Below the pieces are notes generated by a model. It was not told the DNA's origin. It saw nothing but the letters and a program-made list of their open reading frames with translations, and made no database searches. A DNA stretch of 64,000 nt from Bosea vaviloviae (GTDB lineage Bacteria; Pseudomonadota; Alphaproteobacteria; Rhizobiales; Beijerinckiaceae), in the NCBI RefSeq assembly GCF_001741865.1, contig NZ_CP017147.1, positions 5,199,001 to 5,263,000 of the forward strand. The letters are read 5' to 3'. The translations under genes were made by a program, and so were the position numbers. How positions within the stretch are numbered: position 1 is the stretch's first letter; every line of letters begins with the position of its first letter. Positions 35,043 to 44,313 of the stretch are shown in pieces.

Positions 35043-35759
35043 TCAGTCCGCCGTGCTGCTCTCCCAGGTGGCGTGCTTGACGGCGGGCAGCAGCTCGAGG
35101 CGCTCGACCACATTGTCGAGTTCCTTGCGGTCGACCGCCGTGCTGATCAACTTGGCGATCACCTCGACCGCATCGTCGCCGCGCTCGGTCGTCGTGATGT
35201 CGCTGACCGGATATTGCGCCGCCTCGAGGTGTTCGACCAGCGCTTCGCGGACCACGGCCAAGGAGAGCGGATCGGTGGTTACGACGACTTCATAGGTCGC
35301 CTCCGAGCTCTGCTCGTTCAGCGGAATCCGGTTGATGGCGTTGACCAGCGGCCGCAGCAGCGTATTTCCCGCGATGACGAAGACCGTGATCAGGGCCGCC
35401 TCAGCGACCATGTCGGCTCCGGCGCAGGCGCCGACCGCTGCCGAACACCAGAGCGTGGCGGCCGTGTTGAGGCCGCGCACATTCATGCCTTCCTTCATGA
35501 TCACGCCGGCGCCGAGGAAACCAATGCCGGAGACGACATAGGCGATGACCCGGATCGCCCCCGACGCACCTTCGAGACGCATGGCGAGATCGACGAAGGC
35601 CGCCGCCCCCAGCGCAACGAGCGCCGTCGTTCGCAGACCCGCGGTGCGCTGGCGGTACTGGCGCTCGGCACCGATCAGGACGCCGAGAATGAAGGCCGCG
35701 GTGAGGCTGACGACCGTATCGAGGAACGGCAGCAGCTCGAAGGTCTGGATGAAACGCAA
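35043..35759 (-). CDS. MgtC/SapB family membrane protein
   Basis: A 238-residue protein with four to five membrane helices in the first 150 residues (LDTVVSLTAAFILGVLIGAERQYRQRTAGLRT, VSGIGFLGAGVIMKEGMNVRGLNTAATLW, which is the MgtC signature) and a soluble ACT-like C-terminus. MgtC relatives support growth at low magnesium or modulate ATP synthase. I chose TTG 35759 because GGGAGG lies 8 bp upstream and the result, MRFIQTFELLPFLDTVV, matches family N-termini; GTG 35777 is the alternative. Confidence 0.87.
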   Translation of the reverse strand: MRFIQTFELLPFLDTVVSLTAAFILGVLIGAERQYRQRTAGLRTTALVALGAAAFVDLAMRLEGASGAIRVIAYVVSGIGFLGAGVIMKEGMNVRGLNTAATLWCSAAVGACAGADMVAEAALITVFVIAGNTLLRPLVNAINRIPLNEQSSEATYEVVVTTDPLSLAVVREALVEHLEAAQYPVSDITTTERGDDAVEVIAKLISTAVDRKELDNVVERLELLPAVKHATWESSTAD

Positions 35760-35880
35760 GCCTGGTGCCTCCCGCACAGGTTCGCGTGTTCAATCGCATT
35801 GCAGCCCACGGCCGGCAAGGGCTGGCCGTGGGCTGCATGGTAAGGCAGGCCACCGAAGAGTGCCGATGCGATGTGTCGCC

Positions 35881-36507
35881 TCAGCCGCGGCGGTCGCGGC
35901 CATCCTCGTGCCAGCGACGCGGACCACGGTCGCCGTCATCGCGGTCACGGCCACCACCGCGGCGCTCCTCGAAGCGCTCGCGCATGCGCTGCATCATGCC
36001 GCGCCCCTCGGCCATCGCTTCACGCACGGCGCGGCGGGCGACCGTCTTCTGCTCGTCGCTGAGCGTCGTCCAGAGCGGGCGGACGGCGTCGGCGAGCTCC
36101 TTGGTCCGCGCGGCGCGCTCGGCCTGGCGGCCGGACGTCATGTCGAGCCGCTCCATGATATCGGCGTGACGGAAGGTCTCGCGCTGCTCGCGCATCGCCG
36201 CCCAGCCTTCGCGGCGCTTCTCGGCGCCCTTCTTGATGACGTTCTCGACAGTGTCGAACAACGGCACCTGCTCGGGCTTGAGCTTCATGTCGGTGCGCAG
36301 CTTGGTCAGGCGCTCGGTCAGGCGAGCCTGCATGCGCTCGGCCCGCTGCTCGCGGGATTCGCCGCGCCGGTCGTCACGCGAATCGCTGCGCTCCTGCTGC
36401 GGACGATCGCGGTCGGAACCGCCGGCCGGCGGCAGCGGCTGGGCCAGCGCAAGCGAGGCCGTGATGGCGGCAGCGGCCGAAGCTGCGATCAGGGCAATGC
36501 GTTTCAT
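35881..36507 (-). CDS. Spy/CpxP-family (LTXXQ) periplasmic protein
   Basis: A 208-residue protein with signal peptide MKRIALIAASAAAAITASLA cleaved before QPLPP. The mature chain is very charged and helical: ERLTKLRTDMKLKPEQVPLF and LWTTLSDEQKTVARRAVREA are the paired LTxxQ-type motifs. The tail is rich in RDRDDG. Spy/CpxP proteins are ATP-independent chaperones or envelope stress sensors, or metal-responsive. ATG 36507 has GGGAG upstream. Confidence 0.82.
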   Translation of the reverse strand: MKRIALIAASAAAAITASLALAQPLPPAGGSDRDRPQQERSDSRDDRRGESREQRAERMQARLTERLTKLRTDMKLKPEQVPLFDTVENVIKKGAEKRREGWAAMREQRETFRHADIMERLDMTSGRQAERAARTKELADAVRPLWTTLSDEQKTVARRAVREAMAEGRGMMQRMRERFEERRGGGRDRDDGDRGPRRWHEDGRDRRG

Positions 36508-36687
36508 CTTGATCTCCCATGGCACGAAACGAATATCGGCACGAAACGAGTATCGGGTCGCTGAGCGGGTCTCGAAGCCGGTTCACGATGGTCGCAAGGT
36601 GAGGCCGCGGGCGTGACCCCGCGATGGCGCAAGCATGAAAAGATCGTAATGTGGGCAGGCTCGGCACGGAAGTCCCGTTCGCCAACG

Positions 36688-36755
36688 AGAGCGTTTTCAA
36701 GCGAAGTGGATACCGGGTCGCGTCAAGAAAACGCGTTAAAACAATGACTCTAGCC
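36688..36755. repeat. family A repeat, internally deleted copy
   Basis: Matches the ends of family A (GAGCGTTTTCAAGCGAAGTG, GATACCGGGT, then AAGAAAACGCGTTAAAACAA) but lacks the central ACAAACGCGAAGCGTTTGCG segment. It lies in the leader of the P1 peptidase gene, 16 bp before its ATG. Confidence 0.75.
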
Positions 36756-36770
36756 TGAAATCTGACCTTG

Positions 36771-37775
36771 ATGCGCAATCTCATCACCGATGTTCGCGGC
36801 GTCCTCGTCGGCAATGCGCAGGACCCTCTCGCTGCGACCGGCGTCACGGTCGCCCTGTTCGAGCGCCCCAGCATAGCTTCGATTGCCGTGCTCGGCGGTG
36901 CACCCGGCACGCGCGACACCGCGCTGCTGGAACCGGAGATGACGGTCGAGCATATCGACGCGATCGTGCTCTCGGGCGGCTCGGCTTGGGGGTTGGCCGC
37001 AGCCGATGGCGTGATGGCGGGGCTTGCCGCAAGGCAGCGCGGCTTTCAAATCGGCAGCCTGCGCGTGCCGCTCGTGCCGCAAGCGATCCTGTTCGATTTG
37101 CTCAATGGCGGCGAGAAGCCCTGGGCCGGGGACGGCGCAAGCGAGCCGCCCTACCGCGCGCTCGGACGCAGCGCGCTCGATGCGGCGGCAGGCGATTTCG
37201 CGCTCGGCACTGCCGGCGCGGGCTATGGCGCAAGCACCGTCAATCTCAAGGGCGGCCTCGGCTCCGCCAGCGCGCGGGCAGCGACGGGGCAGATCGTCGG
37301 GGCGCTGGTCGCGGTCAATGCGGTCGGCACGGCGACAATCGGCAAGGGCCCGCATTTCTGGGCCGCGCCCTATGAACAAGGTGATGAATTCGGCGGGCTC
37401 GGCTGGCCCGCCGCGAACACGCCCGCCGACAGCACGATCCGGTTCAAGGGTGGCCCCGGCCAGAACACCACGATCGCGCTGGTCGCGACCGACGCCACCT
37501 TGACCAAGGCCCAGGCCAAGCGGCTGGCGCTCGCAGCCCATGACGGCCTTGCCCGCGCCCTGAGGCCAGCCCATGGCGCGCTCGACGGCGACATCGTCTT
37601 CGCGGCGGCCACCGGCTATGCCGGCGCTCCGTCCGACGCCTTTGCGCTGACCGAGCTTTGCGCAACAGCCGCCGACGTATTGGCGCGCGCCATCGCGCGC
37701 GGCGTCCATGCCGCGACCGCCCTGCCCTTTCCCGGCGCGAAACCGGCCTGGAGCGACCTGTTCGGGAGCCGATAG
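36771..37775 (+). CDS. P1 (S58) family self-processing aminopeptidase
   Basis: A 334-residue DmpA-like N-terminal nucleophile hydrolase. The self-cleavage point is likely between N232 and T233 in GQNTTIALVATDA, corresponding to the Asn-Ser junction of DmpA; here the nucleophile would be Thr. Other family motifs are LSGGSAWGLAAADGVM (68-83) and NLKGGLGSAS (158-167). Members cleave N-terminal residues, beta- or D-amino acid amides, or act on nylon-type oligomers; the substrate is not predictable. ATG 36771 is used; a TTG precedes it by one codon. Confidence 0.87.
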   Translation: MRNLITDVRGVLVGNAQDPLAATGVTVALFERPSIASIAVLGGAPGTRDTALLEPEMTVEHIDAIVLSGGSAWGLAAADGVMAGLAARQRGFQIGSLRVPLVPQAILFDLLNGGEKPWAGDGASEPPYRALGRSALDAAAGDFALGTAGAGYGASTVNLKGGLGSASARAATGQIVGALVAVNAVGTATIGKGPHFWAAPYEQGDEFGGLGWPAANTPADSTIRFKGGPGQNTTIALVATDATLTKAQAKRLALAAHDGLARALRPAHGALDGDIVFAAATGYAGAPSDAFALTELCATAADVLARAIARGVHAATALPFPGAKPAWSDLFGSR

Positions 37776-37811
37776 CCCAAACAGCACGCCTGCAGCCTCG
37801 AGGAGATACCG

Positions 37812-38177
37812 ATGGCCAGCATCAGATACTTTGTGAACGACGTGGATGAAGCTGTCGCGTTCTACAGGGACAAGCTGTCTTTCGTGCTGAAGCAGCAGTT
37901 CGGCCCGGCCATGGCGATCCTGGAGAGCGAGGGGCTGACCTTATGGCTGGCCGGCCCGCTCGCATCCGCCTCCAGACCCATGCCGGATGGCCGCAAGCCC
38001 GAGCCCGGCGGCTGGAACCGCTTCGTCCTGGACGTTACCGATCTGCCAGCCCTGGTCGAAGGGCTGCGCGCCCAAGGCGTGCCGTTCCGCAACGCCATCG
38101 TCGAAGGTCCAGGCGGCCGCCAGATTCTGTGCGAGGACCCGTCCGGTAACGTGATCGAGCTTTTCCAGCGCGCCTGA
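37812..38177 (+). CDS. VOC-superfamily (glyoxalase-like) protein
   Basis: A 121-residue vicinal oxygen chelate domain: RYFVNDVDEAVAFYRDKLSF (first beta-alpha module), FVLDVTDLPALVEGLRAQGV and ILCEDPSGNVIELFQ (second module with the usual Glu metal ligand). The first-module ligand is not clear, so it may be a binding protein rather than an enzyme. It follows the peptidase gene by 36 bp and could be cotranscribed. AGGAG precedes the ATG. Confidence 0.85.
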   Translation: MASIRYFVNDVDEAVAFYRDKLSFVLKQQFGPAMAILESEGLTLWLAGPLASASRPMPDGRKPEPGGWNRFVLDVTDLPALVEGLRAQGVPFRNAIVEGPGGRQILCEDPSGNVIELFQRA

Positions 38178-38361
38178 CCAGCAGTGCGGCGCGATCAGCC
38201 TCGCGCGTATCCAAAAGGCCGCATTTATTTCCACATGCATGCGACGAGTTTACGTCTTAGAAAGCCAGACAACAGCAGAATTCAATCAATGGTTGCATAT
38301 TCGGCTGTTTTGGTTGATCGCCTCACGCCAGCGGCATGCGATTGTCGAGAAAGGCTGTAGC

Positions 38362-38676
38362 ATGCGTGAGATCGCCTTTGGTGCCGTTTTCAGCCTCCTC
38401 ATCGCGATCGGAGCCTTTCTCATCGCCGCCTGGCCCGTGCCGGGCCGCCCGGTGGCGGCCTATTTCCGGTCGGGCACATCGGCCGCGCAGGTCGCGGGCG
38501 CCGTCGCCCAGGCCGGCGGCAACCTGCTGCAGTTCGGCGCCACCCCTGCCCTCGTCATCAGCCTCGGCGACCAGCCCGACTACGCTGCCCAGCTCTACCA
38601 ATCCGGCGCCTGGCTGGTGATCGACGGCGAACTGGCGCGCCTGTGCGCGGGCGGGTCCTGGCAGGCCCGGACATGA
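38362..38676 (+). CDS. small membrane-anchored protein coupled to a chemoreceptor gene
   Basis: A 104-residue protein with one N-terminal membrane helix ([20 protein letters not shown], about 3-24) and a small exported domain ([40 protein letters not shown]). Family unknown. Its stop overlaps the ATG of the chemoreceptor as ATGA, so the two are translated together. It may be an accessory sensor for that receptor; this is inferred from coupling only. A longer in-frame start at 38239 lacks a ribosome site. Confidence 0.65.
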   Translation: MREIAFGAVFSLLIAIGAFLIAAWPVPGRPVAAYFRSGTSAAQVAGAVAQAGGNLLQFGATPALVISLGDQPDYAAQLYQSGAWLVIDGELARLCAGGSWQART

Positions 38677-40133
38677 CGGATGTCGAGCGGTTCAGGGCGC
38701 GCTTCGCCTATGTGATCATCGCCGTGCTCTGGAGCAACGCGGTGCTGCTGGCGCTTGCGAGCCGGTTGGGACGAGCCAACTACCCCGATCAGATCGTGGT
38801 TGCCGGCATCGCACTCGCGGCGTTCACGACCCTGGTCTGGTGGGCCTGCGGCACCAGCTGGATAACCCGGCAGGTCAGCTCGATCACGTCGCTCGGCCAG
38901 GTCATGCTGCTGGTCTACACCTTCTCGGGGCATCCCTATCAGTCCGACATGCACATGTATTTCTTCGCCATATTGGCGGTGCTCGCGGGCTGGCTCGACT
39001 GGCGGATTTTCGTCCCCGCCTCGCTTGCGGTCGCGGCGCATCATGCTGTGCTGAGCGTCGTCTATCCGCTCGGCGTCTTTCCCAACGGCAACAGCTTCGA
39101 CCGCGTCCTGCTGCACGCAGTCATCGTCGTGGTGCAGGCGCTGGCGCTGAGCTGGACCGTTTCCTCGCTCAAGGCCGCCCTGGTGACCTCGGAGACGGAA
39201 AAGCAGGAGGCGACCACAGCCAGGCGCTCCGCCGAGGATGCCCGCCATGACGCCGCCGCCACGACCCAGAAGGCAGCCCGGGAGCGCAAGGCGATGCTCT
39301 ATGCGGTCGCCGAGGATTTCGAACACAAGATCGCCGGCATCGCCAAGGATGTGGTCGCCTCTGTCAGGACCTTGCGCACAGCTTCGCAGCAGATGCAGGC
39401 CGGCGCCTCCGAGGTGGCGGAGCGGGCGGGCGCCGCCTTCCTGTCTTCGCGTCACACCTCGTCCAAAGTCGTCGCCATCACCAACGCCACTGCCGAGCTC
39501 GCGACTTCCTTCGGCGAAATCGACAAGCAGGTCGGCGAGACCACCCGGATCGTCGGTGCGACAACCTCCACGGCCAAGACCGTGCTCGCCACGGTCAACC
39601 ATCTCTCGACCAAGGCGGAGGACGTCGGCAACATCGTCGGAATGATCTCGACGATCGCGGAGCATACCAATCTGCTCGCGCTCAACGCCGCGATCGAGGC
39701 CGCGCGCTTCGGCCGGTCCGGCGGTGGTTTCACGATCGTCGCACAGGAGATCAAGACGCTCGCGAACCAGACTTCACGGGCAACGGAAGAGATCCAGGGT
39801 CAGATCGAAGCGATCCGCAGCTCGAGCGAGGACGCCGTCCGCGCCATCGACGCCATGAACGCGACGATCGGCTCGCTGAACGAGGTCTCGACCGCCGTCG
39901 CGACCGTGGTGGAACAGCAGAGCGCCGCGACCGCCGGGATCGCCAGCAACATCCTGGTCGCCGCCAAGGAAACCGTATCGGCCTCTGGCAATATCGAGAT
40001 CGTCAGCCGCATTGCGACCGAGACCGGCGACGCCGCCGCCTTCGTCGCCAAGTCGGCCGACAGGCTGGACCGGCAATCGGCCGATCTCGACCTCGAGGTC
40101 GCGCAGTTCCTGAATCGCATCCGCGAGGCCTGA
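38673..40133 (+). CDS. methyl-accepting chemotaxis protein with polytopic membrane sensor
   Basis: A 486-residue receptor. Instead of a periplasmic sensor it has five or six closely spaced membrane helices in residues 10-165 ([40 protein letters not shown] and so on), then a coiled linker and a cytoplasmic signalling domain (about 240-480). The tip reads [20 protein letters not shown]. No HAMP is apparent. Polytopic receptors usually sense from within the membrane, or internal energy state. Overlaps the upstream small gene by 4 bases. Confidence 0.9.
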   Translation: MTDVERFRARFAYVIIAVLWSNAVLLALASRLGRANYPDQIVVAGIALAAFTTLVWWACGTSWITRQVSSITSLGQVMLLVYTFSGHPYQSDMHMYFFAILAVLAGWLDWRIFVPASLAVAAHHAVLSVVYPLGVFPNGNSFDRVLLHAVIVVVQALALSWTVSSLKAALVTSETEKQEATTARRSAEDARHDAAATTQKAARERKAMLYAVAEDFEHKIAGIAKDVVASVRTLRTASQQMQAGASEVAERAGAAFLSSRHTSSKVVAITNATAELATSFGEIDKQVGETTRIVGATTSTAKTVLATVNHLSTKAEDVGNIVGMISTIAEHTNLLALNAAIEAARFGRSGGGFTIVAQEIKTLANQTSRATEEIQGQIEAIRSSSEDAVRAIDAMNATIGSLNEVSTAVATVVEQQSAATAGIASNILVAAKETVSASGNIEIVSRIATETGDAAAFVAKSADRLDRQSADLDLEVAQFLNRIREA

Positions 40134-40181
40134 GAAACGCGCGAGGAGCGATTTTCGCAGCCAGGAAATGCGAGAGCCGGA

Positions 40182-40299
40182 TGATTTCAGCTGGGATCAC
40201 CCAGTGGTCCCAGATGAAATCTGAATCCGTCTCTCATCTAAGAGTGAGAGCAGGATCAATGCGAAAAACCGGTTTCCACTTTTTCGCATCCTGCTCTAT
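40182..40299. repeat. family C palindromic repeat, copy 1
   Basis: Two parts. An imperfect hairpin at 40182-40221 (GATTTCAGCTGGGATCAC with near-complement), then AGAGCAGGATCAATGCGAAA, AACCGGTTTCCACTTTTTCG and CATCCTGCTCT at 40247-40299. The second part shares the AAAGTGG-ACCGGTT core with family B. It ends 10 bp before the ATP12 gene ATG. A second copy is at 49630-49712. Confidence 0.75.
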
Positions 40300-40308
40300 G
40301 GGGCTGTC

Positions 40309-41097
40309 ATGTCGACAGATGCCTTCCTTGCACGTTTCGGCGCGCCCGGCGCAAGCCAGCCCGATCCCGTCGCCGCCGCGCAGACCGCGATGCGCAACGC
40401 CCTGCCTCGCCGCTTCTACGAGGAAGCCGCCGTGCTGGAGCGCGACGGGCTGTTCCATGTCGCGCTCGACGGCAAGACAGCGCGCACCCCGGCGCGCAAC
40501 CCACTGGCGGTAACCTCGCGCCCCGCCGCCGAGGCGCTGGCCGCCGAATGGCAGGCGCAGCTGGAGAAGATCGACCCCGCTCGCATGCCGCTGACGCGAT
40601 TGGTCAATTCAGCGCTCGACGGCGTCGCCGATCAGCAGAAGGCCGTGCGCGCCGAGATCGTGCGCTATGCCGGCAGCGACGCGCTCTGCTACCGCGCGGC
40701 CGAGCCCGACACGCTGGCCGAGCGCCAGGGCGCGATCTGGAATCCGATCATCGCCGGGGTCGAAGCCGCGATCGAGGCCTGCTTCGTGCTGGCCGAAGGC
40801 GTGATGTTCGCCGCCCAGCCCGCCGGCACGCTGGAGGCCGTCGCCGCCCGCATCGCCGCGATCCCGGCGCCGCTCGCGCTCGCCGGCGCACACAACGTCA
40901 TGACACTGACCGGCTCGACCATCCTGATGCTGGCGCTCGCCGACGGACAGCTCGATCCCGATGCGGTCTGGAGCGCCGCCCATCTCGACGAGGACTACCA
41001 GATCGCGATCTGGGGCCAGGACGAGGACGCAGCCGAACGCCGCGTTATCCGCCGCCAGGAGTTCGATGCGGCGGCGCTGTTGCTGCTGCAAGGCTGA
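40309..41097 (+). CDS. ATP12 family F1-ATPase assembly chaperone
   Basis: A 262-residue protein: RRFYEEAAVLERDGLFHVALDGKTARTPARNPL (N-terminal ATP12 motif), PLTRLVNSALDGV, RYAGSDALCYRAAEPDTLAERQ, and a C-terminal helical domain. Homologues of mitochondrial Atp12, which binds free F1 alpha subunits during ATP synthase assembly, occur in alphaproteobacteria. The bacterial role is inferred. The stop codon directly adjoins a family A repeat. Confidence 0.9.
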   Translation: MSTDAFLARFGAPGASQPDPVAAAQTAMRNALPRRFYEEAAVLERDGLFHVALDGKTARTPARNPLAVTSRPAAEALAAEWQAQLEKIDPARMPLTRLVNSALDGVADQQKAVRAEIVRYAGSDALCYRAAEPDTLAERQGAIWNPIIAGVEAAIEACFVLAEGVMFAAQPAGTLEAVAARIAAIPAPLALAGAHNVMTLTGSTILMLALADGQLDPDAVWSAAHLDEDYQIAIWGQDEDAAERRVIRRQEFDAAALLLLQG

Positions 41098-41223
41098 GAG
41101 CGTTTTCGAACGAGGTGGCTACCGGTTCCCCCGCGACAAACGCGAAGCGTTTGCGCGGAGAAAACGCGTTGAAACAAAGAGCAGGAGCTGTTGATCGATC
41201 CAATTGGATCGGAAACGGCTCCA
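41098..41223. repeat. family A palindromic repeat, copy 2
   Basis: Begins GAGCGTTTTCGAACGAGGTG immediately after the ATP12 stop codon, continues ACCGGTTCCCCCGCGACAAA and ends with a GATCCAATTGGATC palindrome. It lies between convergent genes (ATP12 and clpP). Confidence 0.83.
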
Positions 41224-41246
41224 GCGCCTGATTGCATCGGTGCGGC

Positions 41247-41870
41247 CTAGCCCGTTGCCGCCCCCTCATGCGTCGATCGCTGTCCCGTCAGGATGCGGTC
41301 GATCAGCCCCCACTCCAAGGCCTCCTCCGCCGTCATGAAGCGGTCGCGGTCGAGCGTGCGTTCGACCTCGTCATAGCTGCGTCCGCAATGCTCCGCGTAA
41401 AGCCTGATCATGCGGCGCTTCGTCTGCTGGATCTCCTCGGCATGGATGAGGATGTCCGAGGCCTGTCCCTGGAAGCCGCCCAGCGGTTGATGAACATGCA
41501 GGCTTGCATTGGGCAGCGCAGCGCGCTCGCCCGGCTCTCCCGCCATCAGCAGGAAGGAGCCCATGGACCGGGCCGTTCCCATGCAGAGTGTATGCACCGG
41601 CGAGCTGATGTATCGCATCGTATCGTACATCGCGAGGCCGCTCGTGATCACGCCCCCCGGCGAGTTGATATAGAGATGGATCGGCTTCCTCGGATTCTCG
41701 GCCTCCAGGAAAAGCAGCTGGGCGCAGACCAGCGAAGCCACCGCATCATTGACCTCGCCGTTCAGGAAAACGATCCGCTCACGCAGCAAGCGCGAATAGA
41801 TGTCGAAGGACCGTTCCCCCCGGCTCGATTGTTCCACAACCATAGGGACGAGCTGCATCGCTTCGCGCAT
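41247..41870 (-). CDS. clpP: ATP-dependent Clp protease proteolytic subunit, probable paralogue
   Basis: A 207-residue ClpP. The triad is complete: S102 ([16 protein letters not shown]), H127 ([11 protein letters not shown]) and D176 ([13 protein letters not shown]). YINSPGG and the N-terminal region [23 protein letters not shown] are standard. It forms the tetradecameric barrel fed by ClpA/ClpX. It is not next to tig or clpX, the usual partners of the main clpP, and has divergent residues (TAR in place of QAA before the Ser loop). I infer that it is a secondary ClpP. Confidence 0.9.
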   Translation of the reverse strand: MREAMQLVPMVVEQSSRGERSFDIYSRLLRERIVFLNGEVNDAVASLVCAQLLFLEAENPRKPIHLYINSPGGVITSGLAMYDTMRYISSPVHTLCMGTARSMGSFLLMAGEPGERAALPNASLHVHQPLGGFQGQASDILIHAEEIQQTKRRMIRLYAEHCGRSYDEVERTLDRDRFMTAEEALEWGLIDRILTGQRSTHEGAATG

Positions 41871-41915
41871 GGGCGATCTCCTATTTTCGGACGATGTCTG
41901 GGTTCGGTCCGAGGC

Positions 41916-42272
41916 TCAGGCGGCGCGCATCAGGGCGGGCCGGTTGCTGTTCGCCGCAGATGCCGGCTGCGCGCTCGAACCTGCGTCGGCCAGTCGGTGA
42001 ATGATCCGCAGTTCCGTGCCGCCCTCGAACGGCCTGACCTGAAAGGTCACCACGCTTTCGAGAAAGGGCGGCGCGTCCTCCCTAAGCCGGTAGCGCACCT
42101 CCTCCCCCGGCGCAGAGGAGATCGGCTCTGCCTCGACCAGCGTCTCCGCCGGCAGCCATTTTTCCCGAAACGCCGGAATGCTGAGCGCCCGCCACACCTT
42201 CTCGGGTGGAGCGTCCAATTGAAAGGTGAGAACCAGCTGCTTCATCTGCCCAGCGGCTTTCATGTCGTTCAT
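41916..42272 (-). CDS. SRPBCC/AHSA1 domain protein
   Basis: A 118-residue single START-like domain: KQLVLTFQLDAPPEKVWRALSIPAFREKWLP (N-terminal strand and helix), then VRYRLREDAPPFLESVVTFQ and GGTELRIIHRL. The start (ATG 42272) overlaps the ArsR stop as ATGA, a common coupled pair. The partner regulator probably controls both. Ligand or client unknown. A frame extending to 42689 is spurious because it runs through the ArsR gene. Confidence 0.85.
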   Translation of the reverse strand: MNDMKAAGQMKQLVLTFQLDAPPEKVWRALSIPAFREKWLPAETLVEAEPISSAPGEEVRYRLREDAPPFLESVVTFQVRPFEGGTELRIIHRLADAGSSAQPASAANSNRPALMRAA

Positions 42273-42583
42273 TGGTCCATATCCCGCAGCAGAACCTTGA
42301 GAGCCTCGACGCGCGCCGGCCAGTAGGCGCGATACTTCGCCAGCCACTGAGCGATGAGGCTCAAACCTTCGGGATCGACCTCGTAGTTCACGAATCGCCC
42401 CTGCCGCTCCTCCCGCACCAGCTTTGCATTGCGCAGCACCGAGAGGTGCTGGGACATCGCCGGCTGGCTGATTGCCATGCCTATGCGCAAGGAGCTGGCA
42501 TTCATGCCGCCTGTCGCCAGCTTCTCGAAGATCGCGCGGCGGGTCGGATCGGCCAGGGCCCTGAAGATGTCTTGCTCCATCAT
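42269..42583 (-). CDS. ArsR-family winged-helix regulator
   Basis: A 104-residue ArsR-type repressor (DIFRALADPTRRAIFEKLATG at the N-terminus, recognition helix ISQPAMSQHLSVLRNAKLV, wing EERQGRFVNYEVDPEGL). No cysteine metal box is present, so it probably does not sense metals. Cotranscribed with the SRPBCC gene, a recurring pairing in proteobacteria. Confidence 0.88.
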   Translation of the reverse strand: MMEQDIFRALADPTRRAIFEKLATGGMNASSLRIGMAISQPAMSQHLSVLRNAKLVREERQGRFVNYEVDPEGLSLIAQWLAKYRAYWPARVEALKVLLRDMDQ

Positions 42584-42769
42584 GCCAATACATAAGCACG
42601 CACTTATCTAATACACAAGCGTGAATGAGTGCCTGTCCATCGCTCTTCCCGAAGACCCGATCTCCCGGTCGCACCCGGCCTTGCACCAAAGCGGCAGGAG
42701 CGCCGGATGGACAGCCCGGCCTTCCGCCCTTAAGCCGGACAGGAACTTGGCTCGGCTCGCGGGGGCTCC

Positions 42770-44299
42770 ATGAAAGACATTCTCGAACAGCTCGAAGACC
42801 GTCGCGACGGCGCGCGCAAGGGCGGCGGCGAGCGCCGGATCGACGCGCAGCACAAGCGCGGCAAGCTGACCGCCCGCGAGCGCATCGAACTCCTGCTCGA
42901 CCGCGACTCCTTCGAGGAGTTCGACATGTTCGTGCAGCATCGCTGCGTCGATTTCGGCATGGAGAAGGGCGAGAAGATCCCCGGCGACGGCGTCATCACC
43001 GGCTGGGGCACGGTCAATGGCCGCACCGTCTTCGTCTTCTCCAAGGATTTCACCGTCTTCGGCGGCTCGCTCTCCGAGACCCACGCCCAGAAGATCACAA
43101 AAATCCAGGACATGGCGCTGAAGATGCGCGCGCCGATCGTCGGCCTGTTCGACGCGGGCGGCGCCCGCATCCAGGAGGGTGTCGCGGCGCTCGGCGGCTA
43201 CGGCGAGGTCTTCAAGCGCAATGTCGCAGCCTCGGGCGTGATCCCGCAGATCTCGGTGATCATGGGCCCCTGCGCCGGCGGCGACGTCTATTCGCCGGCG
43301 ATGACCGACTTCATCTTCATGGTCCGCGATACCAGCTACATGTTCGTCACCGGCCCCGAGGTGGTGAAGACCGTCACCAACGAGACCGTGACCTCCGAGG
43401 AGCTCGGCGGCGCGAAAGTCCACACCACGAAATCCTCGGTCGCCGACGGCTCCTTCGAGAACGATGTCGAGGCACTGCTGCAGGTGCGCCGGCTGATCGA
43501 CTTCCTGCCCGCCAACAACACCGTCGGCGTGCCGGAATGGCCCTCCTTCGACGTGCCGGACCGTGTCGATATGAGCTTGGACACGCTGGTCCCGGACAAC
43601 CCGAACAAGCCCTATGACATCAAGGAACTGATCCTGAAGACGCTCGACGAGGGCGATTTCTTCGAGATCCAGGCGGCTTATGCCGGCAACATCGTCACCG
43701 GCTTCGGCCGCATCGAAGGCCGCACCGTCGGCGTCGTCGCCAACCAGCCCATGGTGCTGGCCGGCGTGCTCGATTCCGACGCCTCGAGGAAGGCCGCGCG
43801 CTTCGTACGCTATTGCGACGCCTTCGAGATCCCGATCGTGACGCTGGTCGACGTGCCGGGCTTCCTGCCGGGCACGGCGCAGGAGTATGGCGGGCTGATC
43901 AAGCATGGCGCAAAGCTGCTCTACGCCTATAGCGAATGCACCGTGCCGCTGGTCACCGTGATCACCCGCAAGGCCTTTGGCGGCGCCTATGACGTGATGG
44001 CGTCAAAGCATATCGGCGCCGATGTGAACTATGCCTGGCCGACCGCGCAGATCGCGGTGATGGGCGCCAAGGGTGCGGTCGAGATCATCTTCCGCGGCAT
44101 GGACGCGGATGGCATCGCCGCCAAAACAAAAGAATATGAAGACCGCTTCATGTCGCCCTTCGTGGCGGCCGAGCGTGGCTATGTCGACGAGGTCATCCTG
44201 CCACACTCGACCCGCCGCCGCATCGCCCGCGCGCTCGCCATGCTGCGCACCAAGAGCGTCGAGCGGCCCTGGCGCAAGCACGACAATATTCCGCTGTAA
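42770..44299 (+). CDS. pccB: propionyl-CoA carboxylase beta chain (acyl-CoA carboxyltransferase)
   Basis: A 509-residue carboxyltransferase. N-half: [59 protein letters not shown] and [13 protein letters not shown] (acyl-CoA oxyanion hole). C-half: [26 protein letters not shown] and [20 protein letters not shown] (biotin side). It moves carboxyl from biotin to propionyl-CoA, giving methylmalonyl-CoA. The biotin carboxylase subunit (pccA) is not adjacent in the window. A carboxylase for other acyl-CoAs cannot be excluded. Confidence 0.93.
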   Translation: MKDILEQLEDRRDGARKGGGERRIDAQHKRGKLTARERIELLLDRDSFEEFDMFVQHRCVDFGMEKGEKIPGDGVITGWGTVNGRTVFVFSKDFTVFGGSLSETHAQKITKIQDMALKMRAPIVGLFDAGGARIQEGVAALGGYGEVFKRNVAASGVIPQISVIMGPCAGGDVYSPAMTDFIFMVRDTSYMFVTGPEVVKTVTNETVTSEELGGAKVHTTKSSVADGSFENDVEALLQVRRLIDFLPANNTVGVPEWPSFDVPDRVDMSLDTLVPDNPNKPYDIKELILKTLDEGDFFEIQAAYAGNIVTGFGRIEGRTVGVVANQPMVLAGVLDSDASRKAARFVRYCDAFEIPIVTLVDVPGFLPGTAQEYGGLIKHGAKLLYAYSECTVPLVTVITRKAFGGAYDVMASKHIGADVNYAWPTAQIAVMGAKGAVEIIFRGMDADGIAAKTKEYEDRFMSPFVAAERGYVDEVILPHSTRRRIARALAMLRTKSVERPWRKHDNIPL

Positions 44300-44313
44300 G
44301 AGGCATCGCGTGC

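Noticed and set aside
41916..42689. Longer SRPBCC protein reading through the ArsR gene
   Set aside because: The N-terminal 139 codons are out-of-frame ArsR sequence. ATG 42272 gives the correct domain and the ATGA overlap.
42608..43906. 432-codon minus-strand frame antisense to pccB
   Set aside because: Shadow frame, His/Asp-rich; carboxyltransferase motifs are on the plus strand.
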